A stretch of 64,000 nt of DNA. Source: Adiantum capillus-veneris (lineage: Eukaryota > Streptophyta > Polypodiopsida > Polypodiales > Pteridaceae). The DNA lies in assembly GCA_014529385.2 (NCBI GenBank), contig CM043966.1:44646537-44710536 (forward strand), given 5' to 3'. The position numbers and the translations under genes are program-made. Below the pieces are notes generated by a model. The model did not search any database and was not told the DNA's origin. It saw only the letters and a program-made list of their open reading frames with translations. The first letter of the stretch is position 1, and each line of letters starts with the position of its first letter. This document shows, piece after piece, positions 11,642-22,278 of the stretch.

Positions 11642-13367
11642 ATGTCTACCCTAGATTCAAACGCAGCTTACACAAGCTTAGAGATCCCGACGATAGAGGA
11701 ATATCCTCCCACAATGGATCTTCCAAACTTGCAATTGATAAAGACCCATCTTGTTGAGAGAGTTTGGATGATTGGTCATGAGAGTGAAGGACTATATAGA
11801 TACATTGACGACAATGAGTTCAATCTTTATAGGTGCTCAGATCCATACCTAGAAGAGATAACGGATTACAAGCTCTTATATGTCTACACATACGGAGTCG
11901 ACTGTCAATGGAGATCTATAGTTGTCGACAAGTATGGACGAGAATACAGAGTTGTAGAAAGCACAAATCCACAAACTGTACTAGAAAGAGGTGGATATTT
12001 GGTCAATGAAGGACCACAAATGCCTCCACCAAACACGAGAATTCCTATAGGAATTCCAAGAAGAGAGCCACCAGGATTCCCTTCAAGAGCGATAACGAGA
12101 GAAGGATTGGGAGAGTCTCTGGTTAGACTTGTAGACAATCGACGAGTTAGACCATCCCAAGTCCAGAAATGGGTAAACAGAAAATACTCCGGAGATCACG
12201 TAATGGCTTTTAGACGAGTGATTAGAGCAGAGGAAGTTTCAGATTTTGCGACACAATTTGCGGGATTTGGATTGACTCTAGAAGATGATGCGGCTACATG
12301 GTTTCACTCGGTGGAAAATATGGGATTTCGAGACCCTAGATGAGCTGTTTGAGGAGTTTATTGAAGAATTCTCGCCAAAAGGCATTGCTCACAACACGGT
12401 CTTGCAAATCCATGGATTCAAACAGAAAGAGGATGAATCAGTATGCAAAGCATCATTACGACTCAAGAGATATGTTAAGCTCTGTACGAGAGCGGAATTA
12501 CCTACTCAAGCACGACTGATGTTGATCTTTATCCAGGGAATGAGACAATCATCCACGGATGAGAAACCGAGAAGTGCTAGTTCAAGAGGATCTGTGTTGG
12601 AAGAGAAGGTTAATGAGACATTAGATGCCCTCTTGAAAGCCTATGATGTGAGGCTCAAAAACAACCAAACCCAAGAACACAGGTGGATGACATATCCCTA
12701 TGCGGAACTAGAAAAGCAATGGTTTGAAATGTGCCAGAAAATGATTCAAATAGCCCAAGCTTTACTAGAACCACCAGTTGCAAAATCTCAGGATGTGATC
12801 CGTGTCATGCCTACAAAAGTAATCCCACCAAACCAGGAACTAAAAGAGCCAGATTCTAGTCATGAGCACAGACCAAACCTCAAAGACCCAGCATTAGAAC
12901 CAAGGATAGTACTGAATACCACGGATAACTCTTCCGAGGGATTTCACCAAGCTATACCTGAGGATTGTAAAGAGATAGATGGTCTTGACGAATTGTGGAA
13001 ACAAGTCAGAGAGGCCAACGAAGCCGATGACCTAAGAAGACGAGTAGGCAAGACTGGTGATGAACGAGGAGTGTTTCTACCACCAATAGAGGAATTTGAG
13101 ACTAGATCTCAAATGAATCTAGGCGTGAGATCGTATTGGGGCGAAAAGGGATCTGTACAATCTATGGATAGTCAACCCCATTCGCTAAGAACACTACCGT
13201 CCTACATGGGACAGTACGAGACCAAGTCAGATGTGGTTGCAGTCACAGAGACTGTCTCCCAACAAGGCCATCGATTCAAAGGGGCTAGTAGATATTCTAT
13301 CTATCCCAGTCACCTGTACAATAATGTTAGCCGAGTTGCTCAGAATAAGACCAAACATGTGGTCTAA
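11642..13367 (+). pseudogene. Gag of the polymerase-less element (frameshifted)
   Basis: The first frame opens at the ATG at 11642, about 480 bases after the last palindrome. It encodes an N-terminal region I do not recognise (many Tyr and acidic residues), then VMAFRRVIRAEEVSDFATQF and EDDAATWFHSV, the start of a retrotransposon Gag (capsid) domain. Near 12325-12340 the reading moves to another frame, which continues the same domain (ETLDELFEEFIEEFSPKG, LRLKRYVKLC) and ends at 13367. A further frame change near 13350 and a TAG before 13444 separate it from the protease ORF. The product would be a capsid protein of about 570 residues. No CCHC zinc knuckle is seen. The capsid assignment rests on the WF...F..L...F.EEF.P pattern. 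Confidence 0.75.
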
Positions 13368-13443
13368 TGTGGGTAAATGTCTAGAGAAATTTGGTGTAAA
13401 AACCCCAATGACTCGAATCTAGGAAGGCATCAAAGAGCTTGAA

Positions 13444-15279
13444 ATGCCTGAACTAAATACTAGGCCAGTGCCATTAAACAAGGTAGGTGAGTATTACGAG
13501 GGAGAAGATGGAAACACCACCCTTCCTGTGGAATTCAATGGTGTAAAAACCATGGCAATCCTTGAGAGTGGAGCTGGTGTAGCCATTGCAACCAAAGAGG
13601 TTTGGAAAAAATGGGGAAAACCTGCCTTGATATCCACACGAATGACCCTGCTACAAGCACACAAGGAAAAGCCCCTAGGACTGCTAGAAAAAGTACTTAT
13701 TTCTTCTTGTGGCATTGAATATGAACACACTTTTGCTGTTGTTGACTTTGGCAAGAAGAACAACTATGACATCCTTCTGGGAAGACCATTCATGCGACAA
13801 TTGAAAATGGTCCAAGATTGGGGTTATGACTATATATACCTGAGAGATATGGAAACCATAACAAAGATAAAATTGAGGGACCATAGCTATAAGGATGTGA
13901 CAAGAACACCGGTTGAGGAGTTTGATTCCGCCACAGTAGCAGGATCAGAACTTCCATCTTCGTTAAGTAAGCCTAAAGAACTGTGGATGTGTGGAGCTTC
14001 ACAATGTGGTAGCTTGAAACGTGAGGAATGTATCCTAGAGCAGGTTATAGAGGATATGGACTATATCCCAGAACCATTTCCTGAAGAAGAGTTAGAGCCT
14101 TTTGGATGGGAACACATCTTGGCTACTCTGGATGTGTGCGCTGTGGAGGATGCTCCCACAACAAAGTTTTGTGATGAAAATGGCTATGATGTCGTTCCTT
14201 ATTTTGCATTGAGTGTAATCCAGGAAAACAAAGAGATCCAAACATCAACAAGCTCTCGAAATAAGGAGAAAACAAAGAAATGTGGAGAATCAAAAGATGA
14301 AGAAGACAACGAGTTCTATGACTCTGTAGAACACTTCGAGCTTCAAGAAGATCAACGACCCGGGAATCAATGTCATCGCTACACGAATAAAGTGCATCAA
14401 AAGTGGATTCCAAAGTCCTCGGTGAAGACACAACCACCACAAGCATCCTCATACATGGCTCCTAATAAGGATGCAAAGACTCAGCTAGGAGGAATACGAC
14501 CAGAGCAACGAGCTAACAATGCTCTAATCAATGGGCTAGAAAAGTCCTCTAAGAAACTACCACCCATGAGCAAACAGACAGTAACTTTCCACTACCAGCC
14601 AAAAAATCAAGGGAAAGTACAAGAAGTCAACCTTGCTGAGGATAGTAGCGATAGTGATGAATCTTACGACATCCCCTATCATCAACTCAGGCCATCACTA
14701 TCACCAACGCCTTCAGCAACAACCATGACAGGTCAAAAGAACAGGACAACAAGTGAAAGCCAAAAAGCTCGACAAATCTGGATACCAAAAAGCCAGATCA
14801 GCCAAAAATAGATATGGATCAAGAAGACAAAGATCTCTAATGACAAATCACAAGATCCAACACCGAAACAAAAACAAGGAAAACGTGCACGAACGGGTAA
14901 GAATATCACAAAGTCGCAAGCTTTAACAACTCAGGTTTGGGCTCCAAAGAAGTTGATTCAAGCACGAAAAAGTCAGGAATTCATTTGGATTCCAAAACAA
15001 CCACAGTATCAACTTTCAAAGCCTAAATCCCGTCCCCAACCAAGCGTACAAGGGCTGAAGCAAAGACCACTGTCGACTCACACAACAAAAAGGTGGATCC
15101 CAAAGAAGTCTCTTCAAACACAAACGAAGCACGGGCAAGTATGGGTTCCCAAACGAGAGCCAGCAACAAAACAGCCAATAATCGCAAAGAAATGGGTCCC
15201 AAAGAAGAACAACAAAACTGCTGTCAGTGCATCGCCGCTTGAATTCTTACAATTCTTCCTACGATTACAGTACAGTTAG
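13444..15279 (+). pseudogene. Protease-like ORF with W-x-P-K repeat tail, one in-frame TAG
   Basis: Residues about 20-150 resemble a retroviral-type aspartic protease: LPVEFNG, then AILESGAG where DSGA or DTGA is expected, and later YDILLGRPFM, matching the ILGRP flap-distal motif. The catalytic Asp is Glu (residue 41), so the enzyme is probably inactive. After a long acidic, Ser-rich linker the tail carries repeated basic Trp motifs: QKWIPK near residue 320, QIWIPK near 443, then past a TAG at 14809-14811 in the same frame QVWAPK, FIWIPK, KRWIPK, QVWVPK and KKWVPK. No RT follows. The tail may stand in for the missing zinc knuckle in RNA binding; that is inference. Confidence 0.7.
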
Positions 15280-16984
15280 AAGAGAGAAAGTCACTTCAAT
15301 CAAGAAACGATACAGGAGCTTCAAAGACCATTACATTGCTTAGAATAGGAAGCCTCGCCAACAAATGCCAATAAGCAACTTGCTTATACCCACATCTTGC
15401 ACAACATAAATCTTTTCCATGCATTGACTGTGTATGCATAATAGGGCTACATTACAAGGCCTGCATAGACACAACTTTTAATTGCCCAAGCACAACACAT
15501 ACCCTTTGCGATACCCTGTCCTCGTAAAGGATGACTCCAAATAGGAAGGGGGCAGGCATTCTGAATGCGGACCTAACATTATGACTATTAGAGGGCAATG
15601 TTTTGTGAGATGCATTGAATTTTTGCGTTTTATTGTGATAATTTTTTGACGAAATTTAGAGTATATGCCCTCATAGTAGTGTTACAGAGGAGTATGGGGA
15701 CAAAATCCATATATGAGCCCCTAAGGACATGTGTATAGTGTACATAGCATTTAGATTTCTATTTGAATGATTTTTCTTTTGTTGAGTTGTTTTAAGATTT
15801 TCTTTGTTTATTATTAAGAAAAAATAAAAAAATCCATAATCCACATGAAGAAAAGACTAACGAGAGGCCTGAGCGCTACAAAGAGACTAAGGTACAGGAA
15901 AACGATGAAACTTCAGGAATTATGTCTCATCAGCCACTACAACAACCGAAGAACTTGTCACAAAGCATTGTCAATATGCAACCGACAAGTCATAAAAGTC
16001 AGAGTCGAGTATCTAAGCCACAAAATGAGTGAGGTGTTAGTCCCAAAGCTTCAAGTAATATTCTCTGTGGTCTAAGCGTCTTAGCTATTCTAGGTACTGC
16101 TAAATCTGGAAGAGTTGAGCATATTTACGTTGTGTCGCTCATGCTCGTATAGGTGAGCAAAAGAGTCGAAGTCTAAGTACTTAAGTCTGGTGAAGTGAAG
16201 GAGAAGGTCCAAAAGACACTCAGTACTAAGCACAGTGAGATACGAGTGGAGAAACTTCTACATCGACAACCCTTCTTGGAAAGGTGAAAGCTATTGAGAC
16301 ATCTTTTGATGTCACATGTGCTACATTTATTCCTCGAAACACCCATCATCTCCTTCTTTCACATTGCATGCTTTTGGTGACAAATTTCTCATATGCATAT
16401 AGAGTGTCCCATAATTTGCACTTGCATCAGGCACTCTTTCCATGTTTCACCCAAGCACTCACCTTTCATGAACATGTACTTCACGTTCAACTGCTCAACT
16501 CCAATAAGAGCGTATACCAAAGGCATTTTTTTTCCCACCGGGTTTTTTCCCTTTGGTCATCCAGGTTTTAGACCCTAATCTAAAGACACCTATTACCATC
16601 CTCTTGTACATATTCCTTCTACATCAACAATAAGAAAATGCTACTCAAATCACTTGACAAATGAATTGGAGCACCAATTTCAGATCATAGCATACTTCTC
16701 CTCAATGGCGAGTCGAAGAATGGCCCACAATGACAAAGCTGCAGACAACACTAACAACATGATTGCACAGGAACAAAGAAGTCCCCAATGAAGAAGAGCA
16801 GACATAAAAGTAATCAGAGGATCTCAAAAGATGAATGGTTATGATGATAGATGTCCGCTCTAATGGATCATAGTTCTTGTTGTGGTTCGACAAAGTTACA
16901 AGCAGTGCAACAGATGAAGCCAAAACGACAGCAAAGACCACATCGCCATCGACAATCAGGTCATGTCGAGGACGACATGAATGC
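15280..16984 (+). other. Non-coding 3' internal region of the element
   Basis: About 1.7 kb between the ORF stop and the PPT. There is no credible ORF and no RT or integrase motif in any frame. The segment beginning around 15405 (TTTTCCATGCATTGACTG) resembles DNA near 600-710, downstream of the related ORF at the window start. Confidence 0.55.
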
Positions 16985-16996
16985 GGAAGGGGGGAG
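16985..16996 (+). other. Polypurine tract
   Basis: GGAAGGGGGGAG lies directly before the 3' LTR start TGTTGAACAC. Confidence 0.85.
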
Positions 16997-17954
16997 TGTT
17001 GAACACTGGGTCAACAACACAACATAACTCAAGTTTCGTACCAAAGTCTTATCTTTTGCGAGTTATGAAATGCTGCAAATTATGGCTATAAACGTCATTT
17101 GTAATGAGTAGTTATTCTAGTTTCACAAGCCGGGGTGCAATGGCACTTCCAGATTGTAAATACAAAGCCATTTGACCCTTTCAACCCCATTTTTGGTTAA
17201 ACCTAAGGTAGCCTTAGTATATAAGGTACCTAGGTCATTTTGTAAAGAGGAGACTTTAATCATAATCAAAAACTTAGCGCTGCCGTCTACTGTGTGTGAG
17301 AGAGAAAGAGAGTGAGCGTGAGCTTTATCCTCTCGCTACGCCCGGCTCGCTCAACACATTGGAGATCCGACTGCACCATTGTTGTAGGCTCGAGGAGAGC
17401 TACATGACAACGCCAAGCATTCCACGCGAGAGGAAGTGCACACGTCGACGCATCTACGAGCTATTTGTGGCCATAAGTGTATCAAACAATGTCTGTTTTT
17501 TGCGTGCTAGTAGTCTATAGAATCGTGGCGACATAAGCTACGCATAGGTACTCATAAATTTCAGTTTCGGCCACTTTCAAAATTCTGATATGTCATCCTA
17601 CGCGTTTTCCGCAGATGGGTTTAGAGTGAGGGTTTTGAGTGTAGAAGCTTAGGGACATGTGTATCCTAGTGAGGGGATGGTGTTCCTTAAGTTTCGTACG
17701 AATCTGGCATGATTAGGTGAGTTACCTTCCGTATGTGTGTATGTGGCTAGGTGGTGTAGTTCAGAGCAGTGAGGTTCTTGATTGTGGTATAGTTGGCCTT
17801 CCAGAGTGTTGTATGTGTAGGATGGTTTCAGCCTGACAAGCTAAAGAGATTTCCTCCGTGTGCCTATCGTTTCATCTGTGTCCTCGATTGACATTATGTT
17901 GATCTAGGTAGTGTTTGCATGCACTTCATGGGTGTGTGAGTCGCTCCTCCAATA
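16997..17954 (+). repeat. 3' LTR (958 bp)
   Basis: It begins TGTTGAACACTGGGTCAACA after the PPT and ends CTCCTCCAATA, aligned with CTCCTCCAACA of the 5' remnant (terminal CA changed to TA). It contains a TATA box at 17218-17225, and a half copy of the leader palindrome, CATCCTACGCGT, at 17594-17605. Confidence 0.8.
17218..17225 (+). promoter_or_regulatory. LTR TATA box
   Basis: TATATAAG lies in the first quarter of the LTR and is the likely U3 core promoter. The transcript would start about 30 bases downstream. Confidence 0.6.
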
Positions 17955-18117
17955 CTGTCTCACCCTTTCTACCTCCATCTATTGCTTATTGTTGCTGCTT
18001 CTTGGGGGATCGCATGCTATCCGCTTTCCTCGTGTCTTGTTGCTACACGATCTACCCATCTCTTCCCACTTTGCAAGAGATCTCTTAAATGATGATCGAT
18101 ACCTTAGTAGCACATAG

Positions 18118-18860
18118 ATATTGGACCTCTCCTATAACAAACTAGAGGGAAACATACCTGAAGATATCAGTTTTCACACTGCCCTAACAATGTTGAGCAT
18201 GTGGCTCAACTTGTTGCCCTAATGATGTTGAGCATGTGGCTTAACTTTCTGAATGGTTCCATCCCTACGAGTTTAATGCATCTCTAAACCATAGGAGTTA
18301 TGGGCCTCTCCTATAACAAGCATTGAAGGAGTCAATTGCTCCTTTCTAGCTCAAATCGATGTGTCTAACAACTACATCTCTATCCCAATCCCTTGAGTTG
18401 GGAAACTCAGCATTACCTCAAAGCAAGTTTTAAACACAACCCAGGTCTATGTGGTGAACCCCTCCCATATTGTGCCAATGTGTCAAAAGATAACAAGACA
18501 TATAAGAGATACATCAGCGATGGCACAGTTCAAGAGTGGACGCTCCATATAATCTGCATGGGCATAAAGTCTAGCAACATGTCACTTGACAAAAATCGAG
18601 ACGCTTTTCTGACTTTGGCATGATTAGGCTAATAAGTGTCCAGTTCATTTGAGTGTGAGCACATTGGCAAGGGCACTGGCTATGTGCCTCCAGACTCCAT
18701 AGAACTACCAAAACTTTGGTGCACTTTTAAAGGGGACATATCCTCATTTGGGGTGATCTTGATAGAGCTTCTCATTAGGAAGCAACCTATAGACAAGGAA
18801 TTTTTTGAAGATGAAAATCTAGTAGGTTGGGTTGTTAGGAAATATGATGTAGCTAAGTAG
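18118..18860 (+). pseudogene. LRR receptor-like kinase pseudogene (BRI1-like)
   Basis: Reading frames with several breaks contain LDLSYNKLEGNIPEDI (an LRR consensus), NFLNGSIPTSL, the post-LRR cap HNPGLCGEPLPYC (18435 on), and from about 18665 a kinase C-lobe piece: TGYVPPDSIELPKL, then GDISSFGVILIELLIRKQPID and ENLVGWV. The last phrases match the activation segment end and the following helix of BRI1/BRL-type receptor kinases. The N-lobe, catalytic loop and most LRRs are absent. It begins about 160 bases after the 3' LTR. The gene is an old fragment with stops and frameshifts and cannot make a receptor. Confidence 0.75.
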
Positions 18861-18917
18861 ATAATTGAGTAGATTACTTAATGGACAGAGATAAATTTCA
18901 CACACAAGAGATTATAG

Positions 18918-18920
<3 letters not shown>

Positions 18921-18966
<46 letters not shown>
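18921..18966. repeat. (AG)n microsatellite
   Basis: An AG run of about 46 bases. Confidence 0.95.
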
Positions 18967-18969
<3 letters not shown>

Positions 18970-20778
18970 GAGTACACACGATATACGTGGTTCACCCAAT
19001 GTGGGCTACATCCACGGGAAAGCAGCCACTCAATGGCTTTAGTACTTCAAAACAAGAAGTAGATTACAAAGGGATTATACCCTTTTGGAGCTCCCGCCTT
19101 GCTTCACTCTCACCACCTCACATCAACTTCACAATGCACCACAATGCTTCACAATCCGTTTTTGTGTGTAGAAGAGGCCTCCTTTTATAGGCCAAAAGGG
19201 TTGCCCTCTCTCATGAGAGACAGCCATGTGTAGCCGCCCTTGTGTAGATAAGTCCAAATTGGACCCTCCAATCCATCTATGTGTGGCTGCCCTTGAGAAG
19301 ACAAGTCCTCCTTTGAAATTGGCCACCGGCCATTGACTTTCGACCACTGGCCGGTCGTTTTTTGATCACTTTTCGACCGTCGTCCGGCCATAATATTCCT
19401 GCTCGAGACTAGTCGTGAAAATTTTGGTTTCCAGCGAGTGATTTTGGTTTTCCATGAGTGATTTTTCTTCACGCACGATGGCTTCTCCTCATAACGGGGG
19501 CCTTACAAATATGCATTTTTAATACAAAAAATTACAAGGGTTAATCAGGCTCCATACTTAACATGGGTATGGTAGCTTGTGAATGAGAGGTGTACATATG
19601 AGGCATTAGATCCATAGCTTATACAAGTAGATTGTGGAAATAGTCAATGCAAAATCTTGCAATACTTGTGGATCGCACGTGATTGTGTTTGAGACATTCC
19701 TTTCAAGCAGCCCACGACGTGATTGGTAGTCCCTATGCCCAAGGGAATTACTATCACAATGTGATGATCATGGAGGAGGCAATCATTCAAGAACTCAAAA
19801 TATATATCCGTGATTCCAACTTGTTGCTGCATAATTATCAAAATAAGTGCATGATGATGAGTAGTACTTCTACTAAACACTTTGAGGGTTGTAAAAACTT
19901 AAGCAGCAATATTTGGTTCAGCAAGCTATCAAACATATTTATATGATGCATAATTGCCTATTTGATTTTTAAGCCATCAGTTGGTTAATATGTTCTACCC
20001 ATGTGGGCACTTGCAAAACAAAGATCAAGACTCATCTCCATTTTTTTGTGAAAGGCGTGGCTTTTTAATGAAGCTTAGCAGCACATTGAATTATACATGC
20101 TTTCAACATGATACTTGATTTGGAACTCCATAAAGTCCAAAAGAGAGCATTAAAAATAGATGAGTTTCCTCATCGGCTTTGATTCATCCAAACACCAACT
20201 CGATATGATGTGTTGCTTTATCATCTCATCAATCGTTGGTTTGATTGTCCACAAAGGATAGTTTTAGTGAGAAAGAAACCTTAGGCTCAAAGAAGTGTTT
20301 TTGGTAAAGTTATCTCAGATTGTGGCCTTTTCATTGACGGGACTCGTGATTTTATCACTTTTTTAAGCGGAATATATGTTGATTACCACTTTACTTTTAA
20401 AAACAAGTGAAAGGATCACAGTGGTTTTCTAAAACAATAAGAAAGTGTTCAAAATCATTAGATTTAGTTTAACTAGAATCGATGTCCGGGAAAGGATTGC
20501 CTTAGCTTCACCTTGAGCCGGTTGAAAATCGAGATTAGTGGTTGCACACCATGATCAAGGGAAGAAAAATCGATGAAATATGTGAGGAAAAAATTCAAAA
20601 ATCATGCAAATTTTTTTTTTTTTTGCTAGTAATTTTTGTTGTCTTCTTTGCGACGAGAAAACTCAGCCGGCGATCGCTTAATAAAAGAGATTTTCACGAA
20701 CACTAATTGGAATGAAGCTATAGAAAAGTCAAGTCATGTGAGGCTGTGAAGTGAAAGGTCAAATAAAAAGAACTCGTT
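18967..20778. other. No gene seen; possible old LTR or TRIM fragment at its start
   Basis: ATATACGTGGTTCACCCAAT with a following TCCACGGG near 18980-19020 resembles phrases found in some plant copia LTRs, but no partner copy is present. The rest is AT-rich and featureless apart from a short T run near 20611. Confidence 0.3.
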
Positions 20779-20805
20779 AATATATATGTGTGTGTATATA
20801 TATAA

Positions 20806-20853
<48 letters not shown>
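20779..20853. repeat. (TA)n microsatellite
   Basis: TA-rich run with a short TG interruption. The pure AT block covers about 20811-20853. Confidence 0.95.
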
Positions 20854-20857
<4 letters not shown>

Positions 20858-21740
20858 TTACTAGAATTATGCTTGGGGTGGGAGACACTTGAGGTGGGTT
20901 ATCAATCAAATCATATCAACTTATCAACTAAAAGTCATGATGATGCTTAGAAGATGTCCTCTCCTTGTTTCCTTTCCCAAAGTCAAAGTCAAAGTTTGCT
21001 TTTTGAAAATATTTAAGGTTCTTTCTTTCCAGATCTTTAAGCTTTTAACATTTTGCATACTTGATGGATACTCACGCCATCCCTCAAAACGAAGGTGCCC
21101 GTGTATAGAAACTCCCCTTTGTTTCGATACATATTGGAAGGCAATACAACTATCTTTTTCAAATTTCCTTCCTTAAAAGAGTAATAGAGATAATGCAGCC
21201 TTCTACTTTTAGGGCTGACTCACATCCTTTGTTCTCATAGTGTGATCATGTGATGAAATTCATTCACGTTACCAAGTTACCTTAACACTAGTTTGGTACC
21301 AAAATTGACACTCTAGTGTCCTTTTTTCACGAATCTAAATAAAATGGTACATGAAATCTAGACAAGATCTCAAGAAATGCTTTTATAAACTTAGAAAATT
21401 TTAGCCAAAGTACTCATAAAAATTATAATCCCCCACTTTTGTACATAGTAGCTACATACACGACAAGCACATAGGCAAAATAGTAGTTGATTTTTCACTA
21501 AAACTCATACCCTAATCTAAGAGAAAAATGAGCACATTGCATGAATTAATCCATGGTAACTACTTATATATGTGTTTGACATTTTTTCAGCTCTCATGTC
21601 AAAAGAAATCATTTGTGACTAGAATTAAATATGGAAAGTTATACATTTGAGAATTTAATTAACAACCACATAAAATATTTGGTTCATTTAAATCTGCATT
21701 GTCTTATGCAGCATATATACTAGATCTACCACTCCATTGT

Positions 21741-21848
21741 TTAAGCGCACCCACTATGGTCCAACCCTTGAGACATGTAGGTGTGGGTGAGTGGGCACAA
21801 TCCCATAAAACTTATCGAAGCAAAGATTCAAACAGGAAAAAAAAGTTG
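21741..21848 (+). repeat. tRNA-derived SINE, 5'-truncated copy
   Basis: This copy matches the reverse complement of 22135-22245: GCGCACCCACTATGG, a B-box-like GTCCAACCC, AGGTGTGGGTGAGTGG, then an A-rich end (AACAGGAAAAAAAAG). The A-box part is missing or diverged at the left. It is the partner of the inverted copy 290 bases downstream. Confidence 0.6.
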
Positions 21849-22134
21849 ATACTATTTGATGGTTATGCAAGCCACACTTGGTGTTTATGTCATGTTCCCA
21901 AAATTGCGCATTTTGAAATTCCTATTTTTTATTTATCAAAGATTAGCCTTGAAATAAATTTTACTTTTGGATTACAAATACCTCATCTGAACATAATTGG
22001 GGAATCTATATGCACACTTTCATTGGTTTTTCATAGCAATGGTTGTTTTGTAAAAAAAATATGGACTATAAATTTTCATAAATGAACTTAAATTACAAGA
22101 CTCTTGTGAGTTTGAAACCTTAAAATTTTCTCTC

Positions 22135-22278
22135 TTTTTTTTGTCGTTTGAAGATTCACTTTGACTAGTTTTACGGGATTACATCCACTCACCCACACCC
22201 ACACGCCTCAAGGGTTGAACATGAACCATAGTGGGTGCGCTTAAAGCCCCTCAACTTAACCACTAGGCCAACACCCCT
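22135..22278 (-). repeat. tRNA-derived SINE
   Basis: Read on the minus strand it has TGGCCTAGTGG (A box, 22260-22270), then GTTCAACCC (B box, 22212-22220) 39 bases on, the body GTGTGGGTGTGGGTGAGTGG, and an A-rich tail (ACAAAAAAAAG, the T run at 22135-22142). This is the architecture of a Pol III SINE with a tRNA-like head. No family name can be given from sequence alone. Confidence 0.65.

Larger units (their letters stand above)
8733..17954 (+). mobile_element. Polymerase-less gypsy-like LTR element (TR-GAG type) with palindrome-array leader
   Basis: Parts in order: a 164-bp remnant of the 5' LTR, a primer site matching tRNA-Asp, a 2.7-kb leader with repeated palindromes, Gag, a protease-like ORF with a W-x-P-K tail, 1.7 kb of non-coding DNA, a PPT, and a 958-bp 3' LTR. 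The remnant (8733-8896) and the end of the 3' LTR (about 17788-17954) match closely, from AGTTGGCCTTCCAGAGTG to CTCCTCCAA. No RT, RNase H or integrase is present in the internal region. The element therefore depends on an autonomous partner. The tRNA-Asp site is the one commonly used by Athila-like gypsy elements. The 5' LTR is truncated at its left and no target duplication can be checked. Confidence 0.8.

Noticed and set aside
21741-22278. Terminal inverted repeats of a MITE
   Set aside because: The repeats contain Pol III boxes and A-rich tails in opposite directions, which fits two SINE insertions better.
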